DNA of 51,973 nt, from assembly GCA_027315345.1 (NCBI GenBank), contig DAHUYE010000025.1:1-51973 (forward strand). The letters run 5' to 3'. The notes beneath the pieces are model-generated. The model saw nothing but the letters and a program-made list of their open reading frames with translations. It was not told the origin of the DNA and did not search any database. This stretch comes from Actinomycetota bacterium. Its GTDB lineage: Bacteria; Actinomycetota; Acidimicrobiia; Acidimicrobiales; JAJPHE01. Numbering within the stretch: the stretch's first letter is position 1; each line of letters begins with the position of its first letter. A program made the translations under genes and the position numbers. Positions 8,783 to 20,797 of the stretch are shown here, in pieces.

Positions 8783-8802
8783 CCGCCAGCCGGAGGGCGG
8801 TC
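8781..8802 (+). terminator. Hairpin after the DUF2237 gene
   Basis: Inverted repeat GACCGCC (8781-8787) and GGCGGTC (8796-8802) around an 8-base loop, starting inside the TGA stop codon. There is no U-tract, so this would be a non-canonical terminator of the kind often seen in GC-rich actinobacteria. It separates DUF2237 from the pyr promoter. Confidence 0.4.
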
Positions 8803-8843
8803 CGGCGCGGGCCAAAACGTGCCGCGGCGCGGTCGGCGGCTGC

Positions 8844-8849
8844 TAAGTT
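8844..8849 (+). promoter_or_regulatory. Candidate -10 element of the pyr operon
   Basis: TAAGTT fits TANNNT. A transcript from it would begin near 8855-8857, which is the 5' edge of the PyrR-binding hairpin described next, so the spacing makes sense. No recognisable -35 element was found. Confidence 0.35.
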
Positions 8850-8854
8850 CTCTC

Positions 8855-8895
8855 CCTGACCGTGAAGCGGGTCCCGTGAGGCCCGAACGGACAGG
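8855..8895 (+). promoter_or_regulatory. PyrR-binding hairpin of the pyr mRNA leader
   Basis: The RNA folds as in the PyrR-binding loops of pyr leaders. The lower stem is CCTGACCGT (8855-8863) with ACGGACAGG (8887-8895), one A-A mismatch. An asymmetric purine-rich bulge follows (GAAG 8864-8867 against one A at 8886). The upper stem is CGGG (8868-8871) with CCCG (8882-8885), closing the loop UCCCGUGAGG (8872-8881). The B. subtilis loop is UCCAGAGAGG, so eight of ten bases agree. Binding of PyrR plus UMP should stabilise this hairpin and permit the terminator downstream to form. Its place directly before pyrR is as expected. Confidence 0.8.
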
Positions 8896-8931
8896 TGAGG
8901 AGCCTCGTTGGCTGAAAGAGAGCGATTGCTG

Positions 8932-8959
8932 ACGCCCCCGCTCGGGGGCGTTTTCGTTG
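8932..8959 (+). terminator. Attenuator terminator before pyrR
   Basis: Perfect 8-bp stem ACGCCCCC (8932-8939) with GGGGGCGT (8944-8951), tetraloop GCTC, followed by TTTCGTT. It lies between the PyrR-binding hairpin and the ATG of pyrR at 8974. An antiterminator can be proposed: AGCGGG (8866-8871) in the PyrR hairpin is complementary to CCCGCT (8937-8942) in the terminator, so the two structures are mutually exclusive. Confidence 0.75.
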
Positions 8960-8973
8960 CCCGGGCCCAGGTC

Positions 8974-9477
8974 ATGACGGCCGAGGACGTCTCCCGGGCC
9001 ACCACCCGCATCGCCCATGAGGTGGCCGAGCGCAACCACGGCCTGGACGATCTGGTCCTGGTCGGGCTGCAGACCGGCGGGGTACCCCTGGCCCGGCGGG
9101 TGGCCGACGCCCTGGAGACGGCCTACGGCCAGGCCGTGCCGGTCGGCTCCCTGGACGTCGCCTTCTACCGGGATGACATCGGGCTGCGCCCGGTCCTGCC
9201 CGAGGCGGTCACCAACATCCCCTGGGACCTGACCGGGCTGACGGTGGTGCTGGTGGATGACGTCTTCTTCACCGGCCGCACGGTGCGGGCCGCCCTCAAC
9301 GCCCTGGCCGACCACGGCCGGGCCCGGTCGGTCCAGCTGGCGGTGATGGTCGACCGCGGCCACCGGGAGTTGCCGATCCGGCCCGACTTCGTGGGGAAGA
9401 ACCTGCCCACCCGCCGGGATGAGATGGTCGACGTCAGCGCGAGCGGCGTCATGCTCGGGGACGTGGTCGTCAAATGA
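8974..9477 (+). CDS. pyrR: Bifunctional pyr operon regulator / uracil phosphoribosyltransferase PyrR
   Basis: 167 residues from ATG 8974. PyrR binds pyr leader RNA in response to UMP and often has uracil phosphoribosyltransferase activity. The PRPP-binding motif VVLVDDVFFTGRTVRAA is present, as are GLQTGGVPLARR near the N-terminus and the SLDVAFYRDD segment. ATG 8974 gives the usual N-terminus (MTAEDVSRATTRIAHE). A TTG at 8908 with a good GAGGAG upstream would add 22 residues translated straight through the attenuator terminator; I consider that unlikely for PyrR but possible as a leader peptide. Stop overlaps pyrB (ATGA). Confidence 0.92.
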   Translation: MTAEDVSRATTRIAHEVAERNHGLDDLVLVGLQTGGVPLARRVADALETAYGQAVPVGSLDVAFYRDDIGLRPVLPEAVTNIPWDLTGLTVVLVDDVFFTGRTVRAALNALADHGRARSVQLAVMVDRGHRELPIRPDFVGKNLPTRRDEMVDVSASGVMLGDVVVK

Positions 9478-10421
9478 CCAGCCTCCTGGCCGTCGAGGAC
9501 CTCGGCGCCACCGGCATCCGGGAGGTCCTGCGGCTGGCCGACAGCTTCGTGGAGGTGAGCGAGCGGGCCATCCCCCGGGTGCCGGCCCTGCGGGGCCGGA
9601 CCGTCGCCACCGTCTTTTTCGAGGACTCGACCCGGACCCGGCTGTCCTTCGAGACGGCGGCCAAGCGGCTGTCGGCCGACACCATGACCTTCAGCGTCTC
9701 CACCTCCTCGGTCAACAAGGGCGAGTCCCTCCGGGACACGGTCGAGACGGTGGCGGCCATGGGCATCGACGCCATGATCGTGCGGCACCGCTCGGCCGGG
9801 GTCCCTTGGCAGGTGAGCCGTTGGATCGACGCCAGCATCATCAACGCCGGGGACGGCTGGCACGAGCACCCCACCCAGGCCCTGCTCGACTGCTACACGG
9901 TGCGCCAGGCGCTGGGCCGGGACGACCCCTTCCCCGGCCTGCGGGTGGCCATAGTCGGGGACATCAAGCACAGCCGGGTGGCCCGCTCCAACGTGGCCGC
10001 CTTCAGCGCCCTGGGCGCCCGGGTCACCCTGGTGGCGCCGCCGACCCTCATGCCGCCCTCCCTGGAGGGCTGGCCGGTGGAGGTCAGCCACGACCTCGAC
10101 GCCGTCCTGGCCGACACCGATGTCGTCTACCTGCTGCGCATCCAGGCCGAGAGAATGAACGAGGCCCTCTTCCCTTCCCTGCGGGAGTACTCGGCCCGCT
10201 ACGGGATGACCCGGGAGCGGGCCGGCCGGTTGTGCAGCTCGGCGCTCATCATGCATCCCGGGCCCATGAATCGCGGCGTGGAGATAGCCGCCGAGGTCTC
10301 CTCGCTGCCCAACTCACTGATCACCCGGCAGGTGACCAACGGGGTGGCCGTGCGCATGGCCGTCCTCTTCCGGCTGCTGGGGGCGCCGGAAGCCTCTGAG
10401 GCACTGGTGGCCCATGCCTGA
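9474..10421 (+). CDS. pyrB: Aspartate carbamoyltransferase, catalytic chain
   Basis: 315 residues, the size of a stand-alone catalytic chain. Joins carbamoyl phosphate and aspartate to carbamoyl aspartate. The carbamoyl-phosphate motif STRTR is at residues 52-56, followed by the KRLSADT loop and HPTQALLDCYT later. No regulatory chain pyrI is present, as expected in actinobacteria where control is by PyrR. The start overlaps pyrR by four bases and the end overlaps pyrC by eight. Confidence 0.97.
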   Translation: MTSLLAVEDLGATGIREVLRLADSFVEVSERAIPRVPALRGRTVATVFFEDSTRTRLSFETAAKRLSADTMTFSVSTSSVNKGESLRDTVETVAAMGIDAMIVRHRSAGVPWQVSRWIDASIINAGDGWHEHPTQALLDCYTVRQALGRDDPFPGLRVAIVGDIKHSRVARSNVAAFSALGARVTLVAPPTLMPPSLEGWPVEVSHDLDAVLADTDVVYLLRIQAERMNEALFPSLREYSARYGMTRERAGRLCSSALIMHPGPMNRGVEIAAEVSSLPNSLITRQVTNGVAVRMAVLFRLLGAPEASEALVAHA

Positions 10422-11715
10422 GCTCTTCCTGGCCGGCGGGACCGTGCTGGACGCCACGGGCACCCGCCGCGCCCATGTCCGGGTGGTGGATGGAATGGTG
10501 GTCGAGACCGGGGACGGAATCGAGGCCGGGCCCCGGGCCCAGGTCCTGGACGCCTCGGCCGCCGTCGTCTGTCCCGGCCTGGTCGATCTGCACACCCATC
10601 TGCGCCAGCCCGGTAACGAGGAAGCCGAGACGGTCGAGTCGGGCTCGCGGGCCGGGGCTCTGGGGGGCTACACGGCCCTGGTGGCCATGCCCAATACCGA
10701 CCCGCCCATCGACTCGGCGGCGGTGGTCCGCCAGGTGCTAGAGCTGGGCCGGGCCTCGTTGTGCGAGGTGGCGGTGGCCGGGGCCATCACCATGGGCCGG
10801 GCCGGGGAGCGGCTGGCCCCCCTGGCCGAGATGGCCGAGATGGGCGTCCGCCTCTTCACCGATGACGGCGCCGGGGTCCAGGACGGCCGGCTTATGCGCC
10901 GGGCCCTCGAGTACGCCCTTCCCCTCGGCATCACCCTCGCCCAGCACTGCGAAGACGCCTCCCTGGCGGCCGGCTCGGTGATGAACGAAGGCGAGTGGTC
11001 CAGTCGCTTGGGCCTGCCCGGCCAGCCGGCCGAGGCCGAGGAGTTGATGGTGATGCGCGACATCGCCCTGGCCCGCATGACCGGTGGGCGGCTGCACTTC
11101 CTGCATCTCTCCACCGCCGGCTCGGTGGCCATGGTGGGAGCGGCCAAGGCTCAGGGTCTGGCCGTCACCGCCGAGGCCACCCCGCACCACCTGGCCCTGA
11201 CCGAGAGCTGCCTGTCCGGATACGACCCCAACTTCAAGGTCAACCCGCCCCTGCGCACCGAGAGAGACCGGGCCGCCGTGCGCCGGGGACTGGCCGATGG
11301 GGTCATCGACGCCATCGCCACCGATCACGCCCCCCACACCCAGGAGGCCAAGGAGATGCCGCTCGACCAGGCCCCGCCGGGGATGGTCGGTCTGGAGACG
11401 GCTCTGGCCGTGGCCCACACCGAACTGTGCTCCGGGGAGGGGCCCCTGATGTCGCTGGCCGAGCTGCTGGCCGCCCTGACCTGGCGCCCGGCAGCCATAG
11501 CCGGCCTCCACACCCGCCACGGGGGCCCCATCGAAGCGGGACGGCCCGCCAACCTGTGCGTTTTCGACCCGACCGCCCGTTGGCGGGTCGACCCCGAGGC
11601 CATGGCCACCCGGAGCCGGAACAGCCCCTTCGGTGGGCGGGAGATGACCGGGCGGGTCCGCCACACCATCCGGGCCGGTGAGGCCGTGGTCATCGACGGT
11701 CAGGCCCAGCGGTGA
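10414..11715 (+). CDS. pyrC: Dihydroorotase
   Basis: 433 residues, the class I (long, amidohydrolase-fold) dihydroorotase. Cyclises carbamoyl aspartate to dihydroorotate. Metal ligands are visible in [10 protein letters not shown] (residues ~57-66) and the ATDHAPH motif (~303-309). The intermediate His residues lie in [16 protein letters not shown] start overlaps pyrB by eight bases and the stop overlaps the carA GTG, so it is translationally coupled on both sides. Confidence 0.96.
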   Translation: MPELFLAGGTVLDATGTRRAHVRVVDGMVVETGDGIEAGPRAQVLDASAAVVCPGLVDLHTHLRQPGNEEAETVESGSRAGALGGYTALVAMPNTDPPIDSAAVVRQVLELGRASLCEVAVAGAITMGRAGERLAPLAEMAEMGVRLFTDDGAGVQDGRLMRRALEYALPLGITLAQHCEDASLAAGSVMNEGEWSSRLGLPGQPAEAEELMVMRDIALARMTGGRLHFLHLSTAGSVAMVGAAKAQGLAVTAEATPHHLALTESCLSGYDPNFKVNPPLRTERDRAAVRRGLADGVIDAIATDHAPHTQEAKEMPLDQAPPGMVGLETALAVAHTELCSGEGPLMSLAELLAALTWRPAAIAGLHTRHGGPIEAGRPANLCVFDPTARWRVDPEAMATRSRNSPFGGREMTGRVRHTIRAGEAVVIDGQAQR

Positions 11716-12856
11716 GCGCCATGTCTCCAGCGACCGGCCCGGCCGGCCCGGCGCCTTACCCGCGGTCCGGGCCGCCTGCGGCGCCCGAACCGGCCCTGTT
11801 GGTGCTGGCCGACGGCGCCGTCTTCGAGGGAGAGATGGCCGGGGCCCGACCGCCGGGCGGGGTGGCCACCGGGGAGTTGGTGTTCAACACGGTGATGAGC
11901 GGTTACCAGGAGGTCATCACCGACCCGTCCTACGCCGGTCAGGTCATCGCCTTCACCTATCCCCACATCGGCAACTACGGGATGACCCCGGCCGACCAGG
12001 AGAGCCTGAAGCCCTTCTGCCGCGGGGTGGTGGTTAGGGACTTGGCCGTCCGGCCCAGTAACTGGCGCTCATCGGAAACGGTGGGGGACTTCCTCACCCG
12101 CTTCGGGGTGCCGGCCATGACCGGGGTGGACACCCGCCGGCTGACCCGCCACATCCGCGACGCCGGGGCCATGCCCTGCGCCTTCGGTACGGCTTCGGAG
12201 TCCGAACTGGCCCGGGCGGCGGCGGCCGAGCCGGGCACCGACGGCATCGACATGGTGGCCACGGTTACCACCGACCGGGCCTACCAGGCCGGGTCGGGCC
12301 CGCTGCGGGTGGTGGCCTATGACTTCGGGATCAAGCGCACCATCCTCGATCAGCTCGGCCAGATCGCCACCGTGGAGGTGGTGCCCGCATCCACCCCGGC
12401 CGCCGAGGTTCTGGAGCGGCACCCGGACGGGGTCTTCCTATCCAACGGTCCGGGGGATCCGGCCGCGGTCGGATATGCCGTCGAGGCCATCGGGGCCCTC
12501 CTGGACCAGGTGCCGGTGTTCGGGATCTGCCTGGGCCACCAGCTCCTGGCCACCGCCTTGGGGGCGCGCACTTTCAAGCTGCCCTTCGGCCACCACGGCG
12601 GAAACCATCCCGTCCGGCGCAGCTCGGGCGGGGCGGTGGAAATCACTTCCCAGAACCACAGCTACGCCGTGACCGAGGACAGCCTGTCCGGGGCCGACGT
12701 CACCCACGTCAATCTCCACGACGGGGTCATAGAGGGGATCCGGGCCAAGGGCATCCCCGCCTTCTCGGTCCAGTACCACCCCGAGGCCGGGCCCGGGCCC
12801 CACGACGCCCGCTACCTGTTCGAGGATTTCCGCCAGCTCATGGAAGCGCACCGCTG

Positions 12857-12857
<1 letters not shown>
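11712..12857 (+). CDS. carA: Carbamoyl-phosphate synthase, small (glutaminase) subunit
   Basis: 381 residues. Hydrolyses glutamine and channels ammonia to CarB. The N-terminal CarA domain contains [20 protein letters not shown]. The class I glutaminase triad is Cys273 in GICLGHQ, His356 and Glu358 in YHPEAGPGP. The first ~28 residues are Pro/Ala/Gly-rich and not part of the family core, so an internal start is possible, though GTG 11712 overlaps the pyrC stop like its neighbours. Serves both pyrimidine and arginine synthesis, whose operons are both in this window. Confidence 0.96.
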
Positions 12858-16174
<3,317 letters not shown>

Positions 16175-16191
16175 CCCCGCCTCACGCAGCC

Positions 16192-17148
16192 GTGGATCCG
16201 CAGGACACCGTCGTGGATCTGTCCGCCCGGGTGGGCTCGGTCCGGCTCCGCAACCCGGTCATGACCGCCTCGGGTACCTCCGGTCACGGCGCCGAGTTGG
16301 GGGCCTACTTGGACCTGGCCGAGCTGGGGGCGGTGGTGGTCAAGTCCGTTTCCGCCCAGGCGTGGCCCGGAAATCCGCCGCCCCGCTTGCATCCGCTGCC
16401 GGGCGGGATCGGGATGATCAACAGCGTCGGTCTGCAGGGCCCTGGCATGGAGGCCTGGCTCAATGACGACCTCCCCGCTCTGGAAGAGGCTGGGGCGGCG
16501 GTGGTGGCCAGCATCTGGGGGACCAGCGTGGACGCCTACGCCCGGGCCGCCGACCAGTTGAAGGCGGCCCCGGCCTGCGTGGTGGCGGTGGAGGTCAACG
16601 TCAGCTGTCCCAATGTCGAGGACCGCCGCCGGATGTTCGCCCACTCCGCTTCGGCCACGGCCGAAGTCATCGAGGCCACCGCCGCCTGCGGCCGGCCCCG
16701 CTGGGCCAAGCTGAGTCCGAACGTCACCGACATCACCGAGGTGGCCGGCGCCGCCCTCGGCGCCGGGGCCGAAGCCCTGACCCTCATCAACACCGTGATG
16801 GGCATGGTGATCGATCCGGTGGACGGCTCCTTCGCCCTGGGTGCGGGCGGGGGAGGCCTTTCCGGTCCGGCTGTCCACGCCGTGGCCGTGCGGGCTGTCT
16901 ACGAGTGCCGCTCGGCCTTTCCCTCTGCCGGGATCGTCGGGGTCGGCGGAGTGACCCGGGGTGCGGACGTGGCCGAGATGATGGCGGCGGGGGCGGATGC
17001 GGTGCAGGTGGGGACGGCTACCTTCGCCGATCCCCGCGCCCCGGCCCGGGTGCTGGCCGAGTTCGCCCAGTGGTGCCGGGACAACCGCCTGCGCCGTTCC
17101 GCCGATCTGGTCGGCCGAGCGGGTCGTTCCACCGCCGTCAGCCAGTAG
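16192..17148 (+). CDS. pyrD: Dihydroorotate dehydrogenase, class 1B-like catalytic subunit
   Basis: 318 residues from GTG 16192; an in-frame GTG at 16213 also fits, and a TTG at 16099 would add a Pro/Gly-rich run inside carB. FMN enzyme that oxidises dihydroorotate to orotate. The catalytic Cys is in VEVNVSCPNVED, the type of cytosolic class 1 enzymes; GMINSVGLQGPG and GVGGVTRGADV are FMN/phosphate-binding parts. Class 1B enzymes normally pair with the iron-sulfur flavoprotein PyrK, whose gene usually lies beside pyrD; it is not here. pyrF is also missing after it. Confidence 0.93.
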   Translation: MDPQDTVVDLSARVGSVRLRNPVMTASGTSGHGAELGAYLDLAELGAVVVKSVSAQAWPGNPPPRLHPLPGGIGMINSVGLQGPGMEAWLNDDLPALEEAGAAVVASIWGTSVDAYARAADQLKAAPACVVAVEVNVSCPNVEDRRRMFAHSASATAEVIEATAACGRPRWAKLSPNVTDITEVAGAALGAGAEALTLINTVMGMVIDPVDGSFALGAGGGGLSGPAVHAVAVRAVYECRSAFPSAGIVGVGGVTRGADVAEMMAAGADAVQVGTATFADPRAPARVLAEFAQWCRDNRLRRSADLVGRAGRSTAVSQ

Positions 17149-17151
17149 GGT
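17146..17151 (+). promoter_or_regulatory. Candidate -10 element before mihF
   Basis: TAGGGT, which includes the pyrD stop codon, lies 8 bases before the ATG of mihF. If used, mihF would have a leaderless or nearly leaderless transcript in addition to read-through from pyrD. A chance match is quite possible. Confidence 0.25.
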
Positions 17152-17159
17152 GGCCGCCC

Positions 17160-17480
17160 ATGCCTCAGCCTCCCTCCCTTTCACCCGAGCAGCGCCAGGC
17201 CGCTCTCGAGAAGGCCGGCGTCGCCCGGCGGGCCCGAGCCGAGCTCAAGGAGAAGCTCAAGATGGGCTCCACCACTCTCGAAGAGCTCTTCTCCCAGTCC
17301 AGCGGTGACGAGATCATCGGCAAGATGAAGGTCCTGGCCGTTCTGGAATCACTGCCCGGCGTGGGCAAGGTCAAAGCTCGCCGGCTCATGGAAGAACACG
17401 GCATCCCCGACACCCGCCGGGTGCAGGGCCTGGGCAGCCATCAGCGCGAGGCCCTGCTCCAGGAGACGCGCCGGCCCTGA
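17160..17480 (+). CDS. mihF: Actinobacterial integration host factor mIHF
   Basis: 106 residues. A nucleoid-associated, sequence-tolerant DNA-binding protein found in actinobacteria, unrelated to proteobacterial IHF. The N-terminal half is a basic, Lys/Arg-rich helix. The C-terminal half carries the helix-two-turns-helix module LESLPGVGKVKARRLMEEHG, which binds the DNA backbone. Located before gmk and rpoZ as in other actinobacteria. The end overlaps the inferred CTG start of gmk by four bases. Confidence 0.93.
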   Translation: MPQPPSLSPEQRQAALEKAGVARRARAELKEKLKMGSTTLEELFSQSSGDEIIGKMKVLAVLESLPGVGKVKARRLMEEHGIPDTRRVQGLGSHQREALLQETRRP

Positions 17481-18025
17481 TCCTGGTCGTCATCGGGCCG
17501 GGCGGTGTGGGCAAGGGGACCCTGGTCCGCCGCCTGGTGGAATCGGATCCGAACCTGTGGCTGAGCCGGTCCTGGACCACCCGGGCCCGCCGCCCCGGGG
17601 AGGACGAGGACGCCTATGTCTGGGCCACCCCCGAGGAGTTCGAGGCCCGGGTCCTGGCCGGTGGATTCTTCGAGTGGGCCCGCTTCCTCGATCACCTGTA
17701 CGGGACCCCCGATGACGAGCCCCCCTCCGGATCGGATCTCGTCCTGGAGATAGAGGTCCAGGGGGCCGAACAGGTCAAGGCCCGGTGGCCCGAGGCGGTG
17801 GTGGTGCTGCTGGTGCCGCCCTCGGAGGAGGAGCAGGCGGCCCGGATGCGGGGCCGGGGCGACCAGGAGGACAAGGTCGCCCAGCGGATCGAAGCCGGCC
17901 GCCAGGAGATGGAGCGGGGCCGGCGCCTGGCCGACCACGTGGTGGTCAACGACAGCTTGGATAGGGCCCTGGAGGAGGTGGCCTGTATAATCGCGGCCCA
18001 CCGCAACGCCCCTGAAGGAGCCTGA
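17477..18025 (+). CDS. gmk: Guanylate kinase, inferred CTG start
   Basis: 182 residues if begun at CTG 17477. Phosphorylates GMP to GDP. The first strand and P-loop read [14 protein letters not shown]. The only ATG/GTG/TTG nearby, GTG 17507, falls inside the P-loop and would delete its first glycines. No in-frame ATG, GTG or TTG exists upstream back well into mihF. CTG 17477 overlaps the mihF stop (CTGA) exactly like the ATGA/GTGA overlaps elsewhere here, and AGGAG lies 11 bases before it. The rest ([36 protein letters not shown]) is typical though the lid is shortened. Confidence 0.9.
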   Translation: MILVVIGPGGVGKGTLVRRLVESDPNLWLSRSWTTRARRPGEDEDAYVWATPEEFEARVLAGGFFEWARFLDHLYGTPDDEPPSGSDLVLEIEVQGAEQVKARWPEAVVVLLVPPSEEEQAARMRGRGDQEDKVAQRIEAGRQEMERGRRLADHVVVNDSLDRALEEVACIIAAHRNAPEGA

Positions 18026-18291
18026 TGGCTGACCGACCCACGATGATGGACCCTCCGATCGAGGATCTCCTCGACAAGGTTGACTCGAAGTTCACCCTCG
18101 TGACCGTTTCGGCCAAGCGGGCCAGGCAGATCAACTCGTACTTCAACCAGCTGGGCGAGGGCCTGGGGGCCCTGGTTCCCCCCCAGGTCAGCTCGGTGTC
18201 GCTCAAGCCCCTGTCCATCGCCATGGAGGAGGTGGCGGCGGCCAAGATCACCTGGCTGCGTCCGGACGAGGTAGAGGAGTCGGTCAAGTAA
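18025..18291 (+). CDS. rpoZ: RNA polymerase omega subunit
   Basis: 88 residues. Omega clamps the C-terminal region of beta-prime and helps assemble RNA polymerase. Family pattern: [31 protein letters not shown]. The Shine-Dalgarno GAAGGAG lies 6 bases before the ATG, which shares a base with the gmk stop (TGATG). Gene order gmk-rpoZ-coaBC is conserved in many bacteria. Confidence 0.94.
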   Translation: MADRPTMMDPPIEDLLDKVDSKFTLVTVSAKRARQINSYFNQLGEGLGALVPPQVSSVSLKPLSIAMEEVAAAKITWLRPDEVEESVK

Positions 18292-18344
18292 CCGACGCGG
18301 GTCGGGCCGCCCCGGCGGGCCCGTCATCCCTGGCGGGGGCGCGT

Positions 18345-19577
18345 GTGGTCCTGGGGGTGAGCGGCGGTATCGCCGCCTACAAGGCGGTGGAGGTGTGCCG
18401 CCGGCTCTTCGATGCCGGCGCCTACGTCAGCCCCGTCCTGACCCCGGCCGCCCTGCGCTTCGTGGGCGCCGTCACCTTTTCGGCGGTGGCCTCCGAACCG
18501 GCGCGCACCGCCTTATGGGACGACCCCGACCCCATTCCCCACACCCGGCTGGGCCAGAGCGCGGACCTGGTGGTGGTGGCTCCGGCCACTGCCGACCTGC
18601 TGGCCCGCTACGCCGCCGGCATGGCCGATGACCTCCTGACCGCCACCCTGCTGGCGACCCGGGCTCCGGTGTTGGTCTGCCCGGCCATGCACACCGAGAT
18701 GTGGGAGCACCCTTCCGTGCAGGACAACCTGGCCACCCTGCGCCGCCGGGGCGTCCATGTCCTGGAGCCGGCCTCGGGCCGCCTGGCCGGCGGGGACGTC
18801 GGCACCGGCCGGCTGGCTGAACCAGCTGACATCGTCTCCGCCGCCGCCGGCGTGCTGGGCCGGTCCGGTCCCGGTCTCGATCTGGCCGGCCGCCGGGTGC
18901 TGGTCACGGCCGGGGGCACCCGGGAGGCCATCGACCCGGTCCGGGTCATCACCAACCGATCGTCCGGTAAGCAGGGCTACGCCCTGGCCGAGCGGGCCTC
19001 CCGCCGGGGCGCCGAGGTGGTGCTGGTGACCACCGTCGAGCGGCCCACCCCGCCTGGGGTCGAGGTGGTGAGGGTGGTCAGCGCCGCCGACATGGAAGAA
19101 GCGGTCGTGCCGAGGGCGGCCGACATGGACGTGGTCATCATGGCCGCGGCCGTGGCCGACTTCCGCCCCAAGGCGGTGGCCGATCACAAGATCAAGAAGG
19201 GCGACGGCCTGCCCGAGATCATCCTGGAACCGACCCACGACTTCCTCGAGGATCTGGGCCGGCACAAGCCCTCCGGCCAGGTGCTGGTGGGTTTTGCCGC
19301 CGAGACCGAGGCGGTGGAGGACAACGCCCGCCAGAAGCTGACCCGCAAGCGCCTCGACCTGATCGTGGCCAACGACGTCAGCGCCGAGGGGGTCGGCTTC
19401 GAGCACGACACCAACAGCGTCGTCATCCTGGGTTCGGACGGGTCGCGCTCAGAAGTTCCCCTCACCACCAAAGAGGCGGCCGCCGACGCCGTGTTGGATG
19501 CTGTATCCCATCGCCTCCGGGCTGGACAACGATCCTCCCGGTCCCCCGAGGAGCCGACCGGCTCGAGGAGTAGCTAG
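18345..19577 (+). CDS. coaBC: Bifunctional phosphopantothenoylcysteine decarboxylase / phosphopantothenate-cysteine ligase
   Basis: 410 residues. Two steps of coenzyme A synthesis. The N-terminal CoaC flavoprotein domain (1 to ~175) starts GVSGGIAAYKAVEVCRRL and has the PAMHTEMWEHP motif; His in place of the more widespread Asn is the actinobacterial form. The C-terminal CoaB domain starts near LAGRRVLVTAGGTREAIDP, with Asn204 in ITNRSSGKQG as the acyl-cytidylate site. The GTG at 18345 is the only standard start, but conserved residues LAGAR lie just upstream, so a CTG at 18330 cannot be excluded. The tail after ~385 is not conserved. Confidence 0.95.
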   Translation: MVLGVSGGIAAYKAVEVCRRLFDAGAYVSPVLTPAALRFVGAVTFSAVASEPARTALWDDPDPIPHTRLGQSADLVVVAPATADLLARYAAGMADDLLTATLLATRAPVLVCPAMHTEMWEHPSVQDNLATLRRRGVHVLEPASGRLAGGDVGTGRLAEPADIVSAAAGVLGRSGPGLDLAGRRVLVTAGGTREAIDPVRVITNRSSGKQGYALAERASRRGAEVVLVTTVERPTPPGVEVVRVVSAADMEEAVVPRAADMDVVIMAAAVADFRPKAVADHKIKKGDGLPEIILEPTHDFLEDLGRHKPSGQVLVGFAAETEAVEDNARQKLTRKRLDLIVANDVSAEGVGFEHDTNSVVILGSDGSRSEVPLTTKEAAADAVLDAVSHRLRAGQRSSRSPEEPTGSRSS

Positions 19578-20774
19578 ATGCCCGCCCGCTTCCGCTTCAC
19601 ATCCGAGTCGGTGACCGAAGGTCACCCGGACAAGATGGCCGACCAGGTTTCCGACGCCGTGCTGGACGCCGCCCTGGCCGCCGACCCCGACAGCCGGGTG
19701 GCCTGTGAGACCCTGCTCACCACCGGCCTCATCATGGTGGCCGGTGAGATCACCACCGAGGCCTACATCGACATCGCCCGCCTGGCCCGCCAGACCGTGT
19801 GTGAGATCGGCTACGACCGGGAGGAGTACGGCTTCGACGGGAACACCTGCGGTGTCCTCGTCTCCATCGATGAGCAGTCCCCCGACATCTCCCAGGGGGT
19901 CACCACCGCCATGGAGCTGCGCACCGGCAAGGGGGGCGAGGACAAGCTCTCCGCCCAGGGCGCCGGGGACCAGGGGATGATGTTCGGCTACGCCTGTGAT
20001 GAGACCCCCGATCTCATGCCGCTGCCCATCTGGCTGGCCCACCGTCTGGCCGAACGGCTGGCGGCGGTGCGCAAGGACGCCACCGTCGATTACCTGCGCC
20101 CGGATGGGAAGACCCAGGTGACCATCGAATACGAAGGCGACCGGCCCATCGCCCTGCGCACCGTGCTCATCTCCACCCAGCACGGTCCCAAGGTCGATCT
20201 CGAGCATCAGCTGCCCGACGATCTGCGCCACCATGTGATCGACCCCATCGTCCCGCCCGAGCTGTCCGCCGACGGCTTCGATGTGCTCACCAACCCCACC
20301 GGTCGCTTCGAGTTGGGCGGGCCCCGGGCCGACACCGGCCTGACCGGGCGCAAGATCATCGTCGATACCTATGGAGGGGCGGCCCGCCACGGCGGCGGCG
20401 CCTTTTCCGGGAAGGATCCGAGCAAGGTCGACCGCTCGGCCGCCTACGCCGCCCGCTGGGTGGCCAAACACGTGGTCGCCTCGGGGGCGGCCCGCCGTTG
20501 CGAGGTGCAGGTGGCCTACGCCATCGGCGTGGCCCGGCCCGTGTCCATCATGGTGGAGACCTTCGGCACCGAGACGGTGGATCCGGCCCAGATCGGCGCC
20601 GCCCTCGACAGCGTCTTCGACCTGCGTCCGGCCGCCATCATCCGGGACCTGGAGCTGCGCCGGCCCATCTACCGCCGCACCGCCGCCTACGGGCACTTCG
20701 GCCGGGCCGAGCCCGGAATGAGCTGGGAGAAGACCTCCCGCCTGGACGATCTCAAGTCGGCGCTCAACCTGTAG
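19578..20774 (+). CDS. metK: S-adenosylmethionine synthase
   Basis: 398 residues, standard length. Forms SAM from methionine and ATP. Signatures: [18 protein letters not shown] at the N-terminus, [12 protein letters not shown] near 130, and [20 protein letters not shown] near 267. The ATG follows the coaBC stop with no gap. No SAM riboswitch is present because there is no leader; expression must come from the upstream operon. Confidence 0.97.
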   Translation: MPARFRFTSESVTEGHPDKMADQVSDAVLDAALAADPDSRVACETLLTTGLIMVAGEITTEAYIDIARLARQTVCEIGYDREEYGFDGNTCGVLVSIDEQSPDISQGVTTAMELRTGKGGEDKLSAQGAGDQGMMFGYACDETPDLMPLPIWLAHRLAERLAAVRKDATVDYLRPDGKTQVTIEYEGDRPIALRTVLISTQHGPKVDLEHQLPDDLRHHVIDPIVPPELSADGFDVLTNPTGRFELGGPRADTGLTGRKIIVDTYGGAARHGGGAFSGKDPSKVDRSAAYAARWVAKHVVASGAARRCEVQVAYAIGVARPVSIMVETFGTETVDPAQIGAALDSVFDLRPAAIIRDLELRRPIYRRTAAYGHFGRAEPGMSWEKTSRLDDLKSALNL

Positions 20775-20797
20775 GAGGTCCGGCCCCGGACCGGATC

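Noticed and set aside
8345-8815. N-terminal extension of the minus-strand membrane protein across the DUF2237 gene
   Set aside because: The extra 157 residues are hydrophilic low-complexity sequence antisense to a complete DUF2237 gene; the ATG at 8344 sits directly before the first membrane helix.
18330-18345. CTG start for coaBC
   Set aside because: Conserved-looking LAGAR precedes GTG 18345, but the GTG still gives a workable first strand, so the evidence is weaker than for gmk and fmt.
19560-19578. SAM riboswitch before metK
   Set aside because: coaBC and metK abut with no untranslated leader.
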